Below are positions 25,728 to 33,726 of a stretch of 64,000 nucleotides of DNA, piece by piece. The notes beneath the pieces were generated by a model that was given only the letters and a program-made list of their open reading frames with translations, had not been told where the DNA came from and did not search any database. This stretch comes from Streptomyces werraensis (GTDB taxonomy: Bacteria; Actinomycetota; Actinomycetes; Streptomycetales; Streptomycetaceae). A program made the translations under genes and the position numbers. Where the stretch lies: contig BNBX01000010.1 of the NCBI GenBank assembly GCA_014656175.1, positions 1 to 64,000 on the forward strand, written 5' to 3'. Position 1 is the stretch's first letter, and every line of letters begins with the position of its first letter.

Positions 25728-26410
25728 GCCTCAAGGTGCTGGTCGCCGACGACCAGGGCATCGTGCGCGCGGGCTTCGCCGCCGTCATCGACGCCGAGGA
25801 GGACATGACGGTCGTCGGCGAGGCCGCCGACGGTGCGGCCGCGGTGCGGCTCGCCGAGCGACTGGCGCCGGACGTCGTCGTCATGGACGTACGGATGCCC
25901 GAGCTGGACGGCATCGCCGCGACCCGGATCATCACCGGCCGCGCGGGCGCGCCCCGGGTGCTGGTGCTGACCACCTTCGACCTCGACTCCTACGTCTTCG
26001 ACGCGCTGCGGGCGGGCGCCTCCGGCTTCCTGCTCAAGGACGTGTACGCCTCCGAACTGCTGCGCGGGATCCGGGTGGTGGCAGCGGGCGAGAGCGTCCT
26101 CGCCCCGTCCGCGACCCGCCGGCTCGTCTCCCACTACGCGGCGGCGGGCGACGGTCTCGCGGCGCCGGTCCCCGAGCTGTCCGCTCTGACGGGCCGGGAA
26201 CGCGGCGTCCTCACGCTGGTCGCCGCCGGACTGACCAACGCGGAGATCGCCGACCAGCTCGGCATCACCGTCGGCACCGTGAAGTCCCACGTCAACGCGT
26301 TGCTGCGGAAGCTGGGGCTGCGTGACCGGGTGCAGGCGACGATCCTCGCCTACGACCTCGGCCTCGCCCGCCCCAACCCGTCCGGCACCGCCGTGCCCCG
26401 GCGTCCCTGA
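25724..26410 (+). CDS. NarL/LuxR-type response regulator
   Basis: The protein has 228 residues. The receiver domain (residues 1-120) contains the acidic pair in VADDQG, the phosphoacceptor Asp in VVMDVRMPE (about residue 56), the Thr in VLTTFD and the Lys in FLLKDVYA. The C-terminal LuxR HTH (about 150-215) reads LTGRERGVLTLVAAGLTNAE then IADQLGITVGTVKSHVNALL. It overlaps the histidine kinase stop by 4 bases (ATGA), so it is the cognate regulator. Its target genes cannot be read here; the small membrane protein 75 bases downstream is a candidate. Confidence 0.95.
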   Translation: MSLKVLVADDQGIVRAGFAAVIDAEEDMTVVGEAADGAAAVRLAERLAPDVVVMDVRMPELDGIAATRIITGRAGAPRVLVLTTFDLDSYVFDALRAGASGFLLKDVYASELLRGIRVVAAGESVLAPSATRRLVSHYAAAGDGLAAPVPELSALTGRERGVLTLVAAGLTNAEIADQLGITVGTVKSHVNALLRKLGLRDRVQATILAYDLGLARPNPSGTAVPRRP

Positions 26411-26485
26411 CGCCTCCACGCCTCCAAGCCCCGCCCCGCACCTCACCCGACCTGTACCGACCGCACCGACCCGAGGATCATGAAC

Positions 26486-26842
26486 ATGACCACTTTCAGC
26501 ACCGGCGGCAGCGCTTCCGGGGAGCCCACGACGACCGGCCGTTCCGGCCGCACCCTCCTCGCCCGCCTGCGCCACCTCTACGGCGACGCCTTCGCCCTCG
26601 TCTACCTGGGCGTCTGCGCCGCCCTCACCGTGTGGGCGTTCGCGGCGAGCGCGGGCGAGAACGAGGACGCGTCCTTCGCGGGCGTCATCCCCGTACTCGC
26701 CACCGCCCCCGCGAGCCTCGTCGGCCTCGCCCTGCCGGGCGGCCTGCCCACCTTCGTCCTCGCCGTGGTCCTGGGCGCGCTGGTCAACGCGGCGGTCATC
26801 GGCTGGTGCTCACGCAGACTGCGCGGCGGCCCGACGCGCTGA
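26486..26842 (+). CDS. SCO4225-like small membrane protein
   Basis: The product is about 118 residues. A basic N-terminus (RTLLARLRHLYGDAFALVYL) leads into three transmembrane helices (about residues 33-50, 60-85, 85-112). I recognise the pattern as a small Streptomyces membrane family (SCO4225-type); the function is unknown. Two in-frame ATG codons occur at 26480 and 26486. GAGG at 26473-26476 is 9 bases from the second, so that one is preferred. It follows a two-component system in the same direction and may be its target. Confidence 0.7.
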   Translation: MTTFSTGGSASGEPTTTGRSGRTLLARLRHLYGDAFALVYLGVCAALTVWAFAASAGENEDASFAGVIPVLATAPASLVGLALPGGLPTFVLAVVLGALVNAAVIGWCSRRLRGGPTR

Positions 26843-27351
26843 CGCGGGCACGGCCGAGGCCGGCGCCACCGAGGACGGTGCCGCCCTCGCCCCCCTGCCG
26901 CCGGCAGGAGCCGGGACGCGGGAGACGCCGCGGCACGCGGTGCACGCCGGAGCCGGCGTCGGCTCGCCCGCGAACACCACCGGGGCGCACGGCACATGCG
27001 TCCCTGTCCGCCCGGCGACGGGCCGGGCGTCCTGGGGTGCGGCTCTCGCACCCGGGCGCGGCAGGTGTCACCGCGCGAGGGACGCGCGGACCGGTCTCGG
27101 TCCCGACGGTCTGCTCGGTGCCGAAGTGCGGCTTCGCACCCCAGACGCGCGGGAGACGCCGCCGCACGCGGTGTGCGGGCGGCCCGCCGACCGGCTGTGC
27201 GCCACAGCGCACAGCCGCCACCCGGGCGCGGGGGGTACGCGGTACGGACTCGGACCGGTGTCACCCCGGACGGCCCCCGTGCTCCGGCGCCCCGGCTCCC
27301 GCACCCGGCTCCCCGGGTGACCGCGCGGACGAGGCCATCCGGACGCGCCCC
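26843..27351. other. Gene-free stretch with a degraded duplication
   Basis: No ORF here has convincing codon bias or a known family. A block beginning CGGGAGACGCCG near 26918 recurs near 27149, and short CACCCGGGCGCGG blocks repeat, so it looks like an old duplication that has decayed. It lies between two convergent genes. Confidence 0.4.
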
Positions 27352-29433
27352 TCACACCCCCGCCGTGTCGAACGCGTCCACCGTCGCGAGGAGGTCCTCC
27401 GGGGTCCCCTCGCCCAGGCGTTGTTCGGACCAGATCGTCTTGCCCTCGCGGCCGTGCCGTACGCCCCAGTGGGCGCTGAGCCGCATCACGATGTACAGCC
27501 CCCGCCCGCCCTCGTCGCCGGTGCGGGCGTGACGGAGATGAGGGCCGGCGCTGCTCGCGTCCGTCACCTCGGCCAGCAGGCGCTCGTCGTCGTGGATGAG
27601 CCGCAGCCGGACCGGGCCCTCGCCGTGCAGGATCGCGTTGGTGACGAGTTCGCTCACGATGATCCCGGTGGTGAAGGCGCGGTCGTCCAGACCCCAGGAG
27701 GCGAGCTGCTGGCCGACGAGCCGGCGGGCCGTGCCGACCACGGAGGCGTCCGCGGGCAGCGTCCAGTCGGCGACCCGGTCCGGCGGCAGGCACTCGGTGC
27801 GCGCGAGCAGCAGGACGGCGTCGTCGTACCGCGAGGGCGTCATGCGGTAGACGGCGGTGTCGCACAGCTCCTGCAGGGGCCGGGACGGGGTCGCCAGCAC
27901 GTGCTCCAGACGGTGCACGGCGTCCGCGTCGCCGTCGCCGTCGCCGTCGGAGCCCAGCAGCCCGTTGGTGACGTGCGCGATCAGACAGCCCGGCGGGAGC
28001 TGCGTGACGGCCGGCACGAACGCGGTCCCGCCCTCCGCGCCCAGCGGCGGGCCGAGCGGCACGTCCACCTCGATCGGCGAGCCGTCCGGGTCGACGAGGA
28101 CCGGGGCGGGATGTCCGGCCCGCATCATGGTGCACTGCCGCGAGACCGGGTCGTAGACGGTGATCGCGCAGGTCGCCAGGTAGGGGTGCGCCTCGCGGGA
28201 GTCGACGGCCGTGAGCTGCCCGGCGACCTCGTCCAGATGGGTCAGCACCTCGTCGGTCTCCAGGTCCTGCGACGCCAGGGTGCGCAGCGCGACCCGGAGC
28301 TGTCCCATGGTGGCCGCCGCCTCTATGCCGTGACCGGCGACGTCCCCGACGACGAGCGCCACCCGGGTCCCGGACAGCGGGATGACGTCGAACCAGGCCC
28401 CGCCCGCGCTCTCCGGCAGATACACGTGCGCGGTCTCCACCGCCGAAAGCCGTGGGCTCACGCCCGGCTGGAGCCGCCGCTGGAGGGCGGACGCCACCGT
28501 GTGCTCTCGGCGGTAGCTGCGCGCGTTGTCCAGGTGCACGGCCGCGGTCGAGGCGGCCTGCCGGGCCACGTCCAGGTCGGCCTCCTCGAAGGCGTCGACC
28601 CGGCTGCGGTACAGCGTCAGCAGCCCCAGCACGGTGTCCCGCGCGGTGAGCGGTGCGACGATCATGGAGTGGACCTTCCGCCCCAGCAGGACGGCGAAGC
28701 CGTCCGGGTCCGTCGCCAGCCACGGGTCGTCCGGGGTGACCTGCACCAGCCGCGCGTGCGCGTCGCTGAGGACCTGCGTGTACGGCGTGGGGAACGGGAA
28801 GGGACGGCTGTCGCCGGTGCGCCGGTACGGCTCGACGGAGTCGGGGGCGGCGAACGCGACCCGGCGCAGCGGCACGGACGTCGGCAGGGGACCGGACGGT
28901 GGTGCCGCTCCGGCGGGGTCGTCGTCCAGCAGGTCCACGGACGCCGCGTCGGCGAAGTCCGGCACCAGCGCGTCGACGAGGGCGTCCGCCGTGGCCCGCA
29001 CGTCGAGTGTGGCGCCGACGGTCCGGTGCACCGCGCCGAGCACGGCGAGGCGGTCAGCCGCGGCCTGCCGCTCGGTCACGTCCTCCACCACGCCGACCAG
29101 GCCGGGTCCGCCGCGCAGCGGGAACAGGGACACCTCCACGGCGAGCGTCCGGCCCGGCTCGGAAGGGGAACGGCCGCGCAGCAGCCGGCGGCGCAACGGC
29201 TCGCCGGTCGCCAGCACCTCGTCGATGAGCTGCCCGATCTCCGGTTCCGTGTCGGGCGCGAAGTCGCGCACGTCGTGACCGACGACCGCGTCGGACGGGA
29301 GGGCGCGCACCCCGCGCGCGGACGGGTTGTACCGGGTGACCCTGCGGTCGGCGTCGAGCACGAACAGACCCTGGGGCGAGCCGGCGAACAGCGCGTCCAG
29401 CACCGCGGCGTCGTCGACGGAGCCGTCCGGCAC
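27352..29433 (-). CDS. PAS-GAF-SpoIIE phosphatase with a HATPase domain
   Basis: The protein has 693 residues. It contains PAS (about 10-115, with FVLDADRRVTRYNPSARGV), GAF (about 130-300), a SpoIIE-type PP2C phosphatase (about 320-540) and an RsbW-like anti-sigma kinase domain with N-box SELVTNAILHGEG (about 600-690). Such proteins sense signals through PAS/GAF and act on anti-sigma antagonists in partner-switching circuits. One metal-site position is altered: the usual GGDW reads GGAWFDV, with Ala346 in place of Asp. The next acidic site, GDVAGHG, is intact. GTG 29433 is chosen because GAAGGGAG lies 6 bases upstream; longer forms have no ribosome site. The STAS protein at 50994-51401 is a possible substrate class, but it is far away. 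Confidence 0.88.
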   Translation of the reverse strand: MPDGSVDDAAVLDALFAGSPQGLFVLDADRRVTRYNPSARGVRALPSDAVVGHDVRDFAPDTEPEIGQLIDEVLATGEPLRRRLLRGRSPSEPGRTLAVEVSLFPLRGGPGLVGVVEDVTERQAAADRLAVLGAVHRTVGATLDVRATADALVDALVPDFADAASVDLLDDDPAGAAPPSGPLPTSVPLRRVAFAAPDSVEPYRRTGDSRPFPFPTPYTQVLSDAHARLVQVTPDDPWLATDPDGFAVLLGRKVHSMIVAPLTARDTVLGLLTLYRSRVDAFEEADLDVARQAASTAAVHLDNARSYRREHTVASALQRRLQPGVSPRLSAVETAHVYLPESAGGAWFDVIPLSGTRVALVVGDVAGHGIEAAATMGQLRVALRTLASQDLETDEVLTHLDEVAGQLTAVDSREAHPYLATCAITVYDPVSRQCTMMRAGHPAPVLVDPDGSPIEVDVPLGPPLGAEGGTAFVPAVTQLPPGCLIAHVTNGLLGSDGDGDGDADAVHRLEHVLATPSRPLQELCDTAVYRMTPSRYDDAVLLLARTECLPPDRVADWTLPADASVVGTARRLVGQQLASWGLDDRAFTTGIIVSELVTNAILHGEGPVRLRLIHDDERLLAEVTDASSAGPHLRHARTGDEGGRGLYIVMRLSAHWGVRHGREGKTIWSEQRLGEGTPEDLLATVDAFDTAGV

Positions 29434-29754
29434 GGCACACTCCCTTCGCGGGCCATCCCCCTCCCGGCCTTCTCTCACCTTCTCGCATCACCCGCGCGCG
29501 GCAACTCGGCCCGACGGTTCACCGCGTCCGCAGCACCGGCACCGCCACGCCGTCGCCGCGGTGCGCGGTTCGGTACGTCGCTGACGAGCACGTCGGCGCT
29601 CCGGGCCGACCTGGGCGAGAACCGCGCGGAAAAACTCCCCGGCGGGTGTCATCCGGCGGCCGGGGGGCCGGGGTTTGTACGGATGGAGAGGCGCCCTCCG
29701 TCCGTCAGATCGCCTGGGCCCGCAGGGGCCCGTGTCCCACGAGGAGCTGCCCGC
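29434..29754. other. Divergent promoter region, no gene
   Basis: 321 bases lie between the divergent SpoIIE-type phosphatase gene and the secreted-protein gene. It holds their promoters; no ORF with coding bias was found. GGAGAG at 29682 and a GAGGAG at 29741 are the only ribosome-site-like elements. Confidence 0.45.
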
Positions 29755-30339
29755 ATGAAGCGGACACTGAAATACCTGGCCGGTGCGGCCGTCACGGCCG
29801 CGGTGGCCGGCATGGCCACGATGGCGTACGCGGCGCCCCACGACACGTCCGGCCGGGCACCGCACTCCGCGACGGTGACGGCGGCCGCTCCCGCGGCCGC
29901 GGCGAAGCACGCCCCCACGCCCCGCATCGTCCAGCCCGGCGAGCGCGTCACCGGCGCGCCCGGCTTCGAGCTGTGGCTGACGCCCGAGGGCAAGCACTGG
30001 ACCACGCCGGACATGCCCGAGGGCCAGTTCCGCAGCGTCGTCGACGGCAACGTCGACCTGAGCCGCCCCGGCGTCTCCGTCCAGTCCGAGGGCACCCCGG
30101 AGCGCGTCCACCTCTCCGGCCTGTACTACGGCGGCAAGGGCACGGCGTCCACCGTCGAACTCCGTACCGCCGCCGGAACCCTGCGGGGCGAGCTCATCGA
30201 GCTGCCCGGCCGTCCCGGCTGGGGCGTCTGGTACGCCGTCGCCGACCCCGTACCGAACGACGGCTCGTGGAGCTTCGTCTCCGAGGTGACGGTCCGCAAC
30301 ACCAAGGGCAAGGTCTACGCCTCGCTGTCGCTGCGCTGA
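29755..30339 (+). CDS. Secreted paralogue of the ECF-linked membrane protein
   Basis: The protein has 194 residues. Residues 1-26 form a signal peptide (KYLAGAAVTAAVAGMATMAYA) with an AYA-A cleavage site. After an Ala/Pro linker, residues about 58-194 form a domain also found in the protein at 30961-31668. Shared segments include ERVTGAPGFELWLTPEGKHW, TPDMPEGQFRSVVDGN and LPGRPGWGVWYAV. I do not recognise the domain. Beta strands and conserved Trp/Gly suggest a compact extracellular fold. The ATG at 29755 has GAGGAG 8 bases upstream. A hairpin and an ECF sigma gene follow. It may be a soluble counterpart of the membrane protein and could compete for the same ligand; this is inference. Confidence 0.75.
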   Translation: MKRTLKYLAGAAVTAAVAGMATMAYAAPHDTSGRAPHSATVTAAAPAAAAKHAPTPRIVQPGERVTGAPGFELWLTPEGKHWTTPDMPEGQFRSVVDGNVDLSRPGVSVQSEGTPERVHLSGLYYGGKGTASTVELRTAAGTLRGELIELPGRPGWGVWYAVADPVPNDGSWSFVSEVTVRNTKGKVYASLSLR

Positions 30340-30345
30340 CCCCGC

Positions 30346-30373
30346 GGGCGGGGGACCGGCCGGCCCCCCGCCC
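30346..30373 (+). terminator. Hairpin between the secreted-protein gene and the sigma gene
   Basis: GGGCGGGGG at 30346-30354 pairs with CCCCCGCCC at 30365-30373 around a 10-base loop, 6 bases after the secreted-protein stop. It may terminate or attenuate transcription before the sigma gene. Confidence 0.5.
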
Positions 30374-30412
30374 CGGCACTCTCTCCCCCACCCCACGCAG
30401 AGGAACCTGTCC

Positions 30413-30964
30413 GTGCCGCACGAGACGTCCGCCGCCCCGCCGGAACACCCCGACTTCGCCGCCTACGCGAGTGCGGCCTGGGCCCGTCTGGTGCGGACCG
30501 CCCTCCTGCTCACCGGGGACTTCCACGAGGCCGAGGATCTCGTGCAGACCACCCTGGCCAAGGTGTACGCCCGCTGGGGACGCGTCCCGCCCGACGACGT
30601 CGACTTCTACGTCCGGCGCTCCCTGGTCAACAACAACATCAGCCGGACCCGCAGGCGCCGGGTCACGCATCTGCTGATGCCGTTCCTGCCGGAGCGGGTG
30701 CACCAGAGCGTCCAGGGCCACGCCGAGTCCGTCGAGTCCCGTGCCGCGATCACCGAGGCGCTCGGCTCGCTGTCCACCCGGCAGCGGACGGTGCTGGTGC
30801 TGCGCTATTGGGAGGACCTGCCCGAGACCGTCATCGCCGAGGTGCTCAACTGCTCGCCCGGCACGGTCAAGACGCATGCGCGGCGCGGCCTCGAGGCCCT
30901 GCGCTCCCATCCCGCGTTCGCCGCCGCCGAGCGCCCGCACCCCCTTCCCGGAGCCCGCCCATGA
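30413..30964 (+). CDS. SigE-family ECF RNA polymerase sigma factor
   Basis: The protein has 183 residues. Sigma region 2 spans about residues 17-75 (WARLVRTALLLTGDFHEAED, LVQTTLAKVYARWGRV) and region 4 spans about 115-165 (LGSLSTRQRTVLVLRYWEDL, IAEVLNCSPGTVKTHARRGL). It belongs to the actinobacterial SigE-type ECF subfamily, whose genes are usually followed by a membrane protein gene of unknown biochemistry. That holds here: the next gene overlaps its stop by 4 bases. The GTG start at 30413 has AGAGGAA about 9 bases upstream. The downstream protein should control it as an anti-sigma or sensor. Confidence 0.92.
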   Translation: MPHETSAAPPEHPDFAAYASAAWARLVRTALLLTGDFHEAEDLVQTTLAKVYARWGRVPPDDVDFYVRRSLVNNNISRTRRRRVTHLLMPFLPERVHQSVQGHAESVESRAAITEALGSLSTRQRTVLVLRYWEDLPETVIAEVLNCSPGTVKTHARRGLEALRSHPAFAAAERPHPLPGARP

Positions 30965-31668
30965 ACCACCTCGACCCCGAAGCGGAACGGGACGCCGAGC
31001 CCGCCGGGACCGGACGCCTGCGCGAGGCGCTGGCCGCCGCCGCGTACGACGTCACCCCGTCCCGGGTGCCGCTGGCCGCGGTGGAACGCCGCGGCCGGCT
31101 GCTCCGGCGCAGGCGCCGTGCGACCGTGCTGGGCGCGGGCTGCGCCGTGCTCCTCGCGCCGCTGGCCTTCGTCACGCTGCACGGCCCGGACGATGGCGAC
31201 CGCGTCACGCGCCCGGCCGCGACGGTGTCCGCCTCACCCACGCCCTCCACCTCACCGACCGCGACCGCGCCGACGCCGCGCGTCGTCGAACCGGGCGAGC
31301 GGGTCACGGCGGCGCCGGGGTTCGTGCTGTGGCTGACGGAGGACGGGAAGCACTGGACGACGCCGGACATGCCGGAGGGGCAGTTCCGGAGCGTGGTGGA
31401 CGGCAACATCGACAGGACCAGGCCCGGAGTCTCGCTGCAGACCGACGGGACGGACGGCAGGGTGCTGGTCTCGGGCGTCTATTACGGCGGTGAGGGGACG
31501 GCGTCGGTCGTCGAGGTCGCGTCGAAGGACGGCCCGGTGCGCGGCAAGCTGCTGGAGCTGCCCGGCCGGCCGGGGTGGGGCGTCTGGTACGCCGTCGCCC
31601 GCTCGGACGTCGGGACGACGGTCACCGTGCGGGACACGGAAGGACGCGTCTACGCCACGCTTCCCTGA
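30961..31668 (+). CDS. Membrane-anchored putative anti-sigma/sensor sharing the secreted domain
   Basis: The protein has 235 residues. Its short cytoplasmic part (about 1-52, LREALAAAAYDVTPSRVPLA) is followed by one transmembrane helix (about 54-75), a Ser/Thr/Pro linker, and an extracellular domain (about 100-235). That domain is clearly homologous to the product of 29755-30339: ERVTAAPGFVLWLTEDGKHW, TPDMPEGQFRSVVDGN and LPGRPGWGVWYAVA. The ATG overlaps the sigma stop (ATGA), so the two are coupled. A helical cytoplasmic segment with an outside sensor is the standard anti-sigma layout, but no zinc HxxxCxxC motif is present. The function is inferred from context only. Confidence 0.78.
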   Translation: MNHLDPEAERDAEPAGTGRLREALAAAAYDVTPSRVPLAAVERRGRLLRRRRRATVLGAGCAVLLAPLAFVTLHGPDDGDRVTRPAATVSASPTPSTSPTATAPTPRVVEPGERVTAAPGFVLWLTEDGKHWTTPDMPEGQFRSVVDGNIDRTRPGVSLQTDGTDGRVLVSGVYYGGEGTASVVEVASKDGPVRGKLLELPGRPGWGVWYAVARSDVGTTVTVRDTEGRVYATLP

Positions 31669-31686
31669 ACCGGGGGGAACGGGGGA

Positions 31687-31726
31687 GGGCGGCCACGACA
31701 CCCCCCAGCCGGTGTCGTGGCCGCCC
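31687..31726. terminator. Bidirectional terminator
   Basis: A perfect 16-bp stem (31687-31702 with 31711-31726) with an 8-base loop lies between the convergent sensor and terD-like genes. Confidence 0.85.
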
Positions 31727-31746
31727 GTTCCGCTTCTCGCGCGCGC

Positions 31747-32331
31747 TTACTTGCTGACGGCGAACCGCATCAGGGCGTGCTCGTCGCCCTGCTTGATCTT
31801 GCCGGTCTCGTTGATCACCTGGAGTTTCCAGCTGTTGCCCACCTTGACGGCCTTGGCCACGGCACAGCCGTTGTCCTGGCTGAGCAGGCTCGGCCAGATG
31901 TCGGCGACCTGCTGGCTGCTGCCGCCGGTGGCGTCGTAGACCTTGAAGCTGATGTTGCGGGCCTTCTGGAAGGAGCTGCCCTTCTTGTAGGCGGCCGCGA
32001 CGAACACGACCGAGGTGATCGCGCCGGGGAGCCGGGAGAACTCGACGGTCACCGTCTCGTCGTCCCCGTCGCCGTGCCCCGTCTGGTTGTCGCCGCTGTG
32101 CAGCAGGGAGCCGTTGCCCATCGGGTCGAGCGAGTCCAGGCCGGCCAGGCGCACCGGGTCGCTGCCGGACATGGCGACGGCGATCAGGTCGAGGTCCGTA
32201 CCGGTCTTGCGGCGCAGCTTGCCGAGCACTCCGCCGCTGGCTCCGGCGGTCGGGTCCCAGGAGACACCGATGGTGAGGTGCGTGACCCCGTCCAGGTCCG
32301 CGGGGCCGTCTTCCTTGGTCAGCGTGATCAT
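31747..32331 (-). CDS. TerD-family stress/tellurite resistance protein
   Basis: The 194-residue protein is a TerD beta-sandwich: ITLTKEDGPADLDGVTHLTI, LDLIAVAMSGSDP and the calcium-binding region HSGDNQTGHGDGDDETV. The acidic Asp/Gly cluster that binds calcium is intact. Streptomyces has many TerD paralogues linked to stress, tellurite resistance and development; the exact role is not known. It is transcribed in the same direction as the upstream polysaccharide deacetylase gene, with 103 bases between them. Confidence 0.93.
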   Translation of the reverse strand: MITLTKEDGPADLDGVTHLTIGVSWDPTAGASGGVLGKLRRKTGTDLDLIAVAMSGSDPVRLAGLDSLDPMGNGSLLHSGDNQTGHGDGDDETVTVEFSRLPGAITSVVFVAAAYKKGSSFQKARNISFKVYDATGGSSQQVADIWPSLLSQDNGCAVAKAVKVGNSWKLQVINETGKIKQGDEHALMRFAVSK

Positions 32332-32434
32332 GAACGAGCCATCCTTCGTCGACGGGTGTACGGCCTTGAGTCTGCCTGGCGCCGCTCCATCCTGAACAGG
32401 CGGGTCTGCCCTGAAACGCGATCGTTGCGGACGC

Positions 32435-33202
32435 TCAACGCACCGGGAACCCGAAGGAGTAGCCCTCCTCCTTCAGCCAGGGCAGCACGCGGCGCAGCGC
32501 CTCGACGGTCTGCGCGCGGTCGCCGCCGGCGTCGTGGAAGAGGATCGTCGGGCCGCCTGGCAGCTCCCGCTGCACGGTCTCGACGATGGAGTCCGCGCCC
32601 GGCTGCTCGAAGTCCTTGGTGTCGACGTTCCAGCCCAGCGGGCGCATGCCGCGGGAGGCGGCGACGGCGCGGCTGTGGGGGGTGAACGCACCGCCGGGCG
32701 CGCGGTAGTAGAGGGGACGGACGCCCCCGGACGCCTTGGTGATCATGCGCTCGGCGTCGAGGATCTCCTTCGACTGGTACGCCTCGGACTTGCGGTCCAT
32801 GGCGGTGTCGTGGGAGACGGAGTGGTCGCACAGGACGTGCCCGTCCGCGACGATCTCCTTGACCAGGTCGGGGTGGGCCTGCGCCTGGATGCCGGTGAGG
32901 CAGAAGGTGGCCTTCACGCCCTCCTCGCGCAGCAGGTCCAGCACCTGGGGCGTCCAGCGCGGGTCGGGGCCGTCGTCGATGGTGATGTTGACGCCGCGCG
33001 GGCCCGCGTCGGAGGCGTGCGCGATCGTGGGGGAGACCCGCTGCACGGCGGCGGGCTTCGCCGACGCGCCGGCCTGCGGGGTGCCGTTCACGACGCCGGC
33101 CTGGGCGGTGTACACCGAGGCGCCGACGGCGAGCATCGTCACCCCGAGCGCGGCCCCGACCACCTTGCCGTACCAGCTCCGTCCACCGCCGTGCCGCGCC
33201 AT
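32435..33202 (-). CDS. Secreted polysaccharide deacetylase (NodB family)
   Basis: The protein has 255 residues. An N-terminal anchor or signal (VVGAALGVTMLAVGASVYTA) precedes the NodB domain from about residue 70. The five motifs are seen: TIDDGPDPRW (Asp pair), HSVSHDTAM (the two zinc His), YRAPGG, GWNVDTKDF and LFHDAGGDR. It should remove N-acetyl groups from peptidoglycan or chitin-like glycans outside the cell. ATG 33202 is preferred because it gives the proper signal; an upstream in-frame ATG (33256) adds 18 residues without improving it. It is followed by a TerD-type gene. The region upstream holds a long inverted repeat. Confidence 0.93.
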   Translation of the reverse strand: MARHGGGRSWYGKVVGAALGVTMLAVGASVYTAQAGVVNGTPQAGASAKPAAVQRVSPTIAHASDAGPRGVNITIDDGPDPRWTPQVLDLLREEGVKATFCLTGIQAQAHPDLVKEIVADGHVLCDHSVSHDTAMDRKSEAYQSKEILDAERMITKASGGVRPLYYRAPGGAFTPHSRAVAASRGMRPLGWNVDTKDFEQPGADSIVETVQRELPGGPTILFHDAGGDRAQTVEALRRVLPWLKEEGYSFGFPVR

Positions 33203-33277
33203 GTCCCGCCCCGCTTTCCTGCTGTCGCCCGTGTCCCGGAGTTCTCCGGGAACCACTGGGCAGGACGGGAGACGGGC

Positions 33278-33321
33278 GTCCCCGGATGCGTCCGTTACCG
33301 ATCACGGACATGTCCGGGGAC
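33278..33321. promoter_or_regulatory. Long inverted repeat upstream of the deacetylase
   Basis: An 18-base arm beginning GTCCCCGGATGCGTCCGT (33278-33295) pairs with 33304-33321, 15 of 18 bases matching. It lies about 75 bases above the deacetylase start and could be an operator or the top of an RNA hairpin. Confidence 0.35.
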
Positions 33322-33353
33322 GTTCGCGGACAGAACAGGGGTCCTCGCACGGA

Positions 33354-33389
33354 CCGGGGGCCCGGTCACCGTGGTGACCGGGCCCCCGG
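33354..33389. terminator. Terminator of the small hydrophobic gene
   Basis: A perfect 17-bp self-complementary stretch (33354-33370 with 33373-33389) would fold into a stem of about 15 bp with a 6-base loop. It lies just past the end of the minus-strand gene at 33419-33589. Confidence 0.8.
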
Positions 33390-33418
33390 GGGGTGGTGCG
33401 GCGTCGCGGTGCCGCGCG

Positions 33419-33589
33419 TCACCAGCGGTACCAGCGGCCGCGACCACCGCCCGCGTTGGTGGAGCGCATGACGAAGCCGAGCAGCCAGATCACGAGGACC
33501 GCGATGGCGATCCACCACAGCACCTTCACAGCGAAGCCGGCGCCGAACAGGATCAGGGCAAGAAGCAGAACGAGCAGCAAGGGAACCAT
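33419..33589 (-). CDS. Small hydrophobic membrane protein
   Basis: The product is 56 residues: MVPLLLVLLLALILFGAGFA, then a second hydrophobic stretch (VLWWIAIAVLVIWLLGFVM), ending in a polar RGRWYRW tail. Two transmembrane helices are predicted. This matches a small family common in Streptomyces often labelled hydrophobic protein; its function is unknown. AGGAGGT lies 8 bases upstream of the ATG. The gene is divergent from a CsbD-like stress gene, and both may respond to the general stress sigma factor. The ORF can be extended upstream, but only this start has a ribosome site. Confidence 0.8.
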   Translation of the reverse strand: MVPLLLVLLLALILFGAGFAVKVLWWIAIAVLVIWLLGFVMRSTNAGGGRGRWYRW

Positions 33590-33653
33590 TGTTATCGACC
33601 TCCTGCCGCTCCGTTTGCCCTCGGCCCGCAGCCGCACACCTCGCCGTCGCCTT

Positions 33654-33678
33654 GTTTGTGAAGGAGACGTGGGGGCAC
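33654..33678 (+). promoter_or_regulatory. SigB/SigH-type promoter of the CsbD-like gene
   Basis: GTTT at 33654-33657 and GGGCAC at 33673-33678 are separated by 15 bases. This fits the GTTT-N14-17-GGGTA pattern of Streptomyces general-stress promoters with one mismatch. It lies about 49 bases above the CsbD-like start. Confidence 0.5.
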
Positions 33679-33726
33679 CCGTGGGGTCACGACGCAGTGC
33701 CCGAACGCTACGAGGAGGCATCTTCC

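Noticed and set aside
26632..30339. A 1235-codon plus-strand frame over the SpoIIE-type gene
   Set aside because: It is antisense to the PAS/GAF/SpoIIE protein for most of its length; only its last 194 codons (the secreted protein from 29755) are real.
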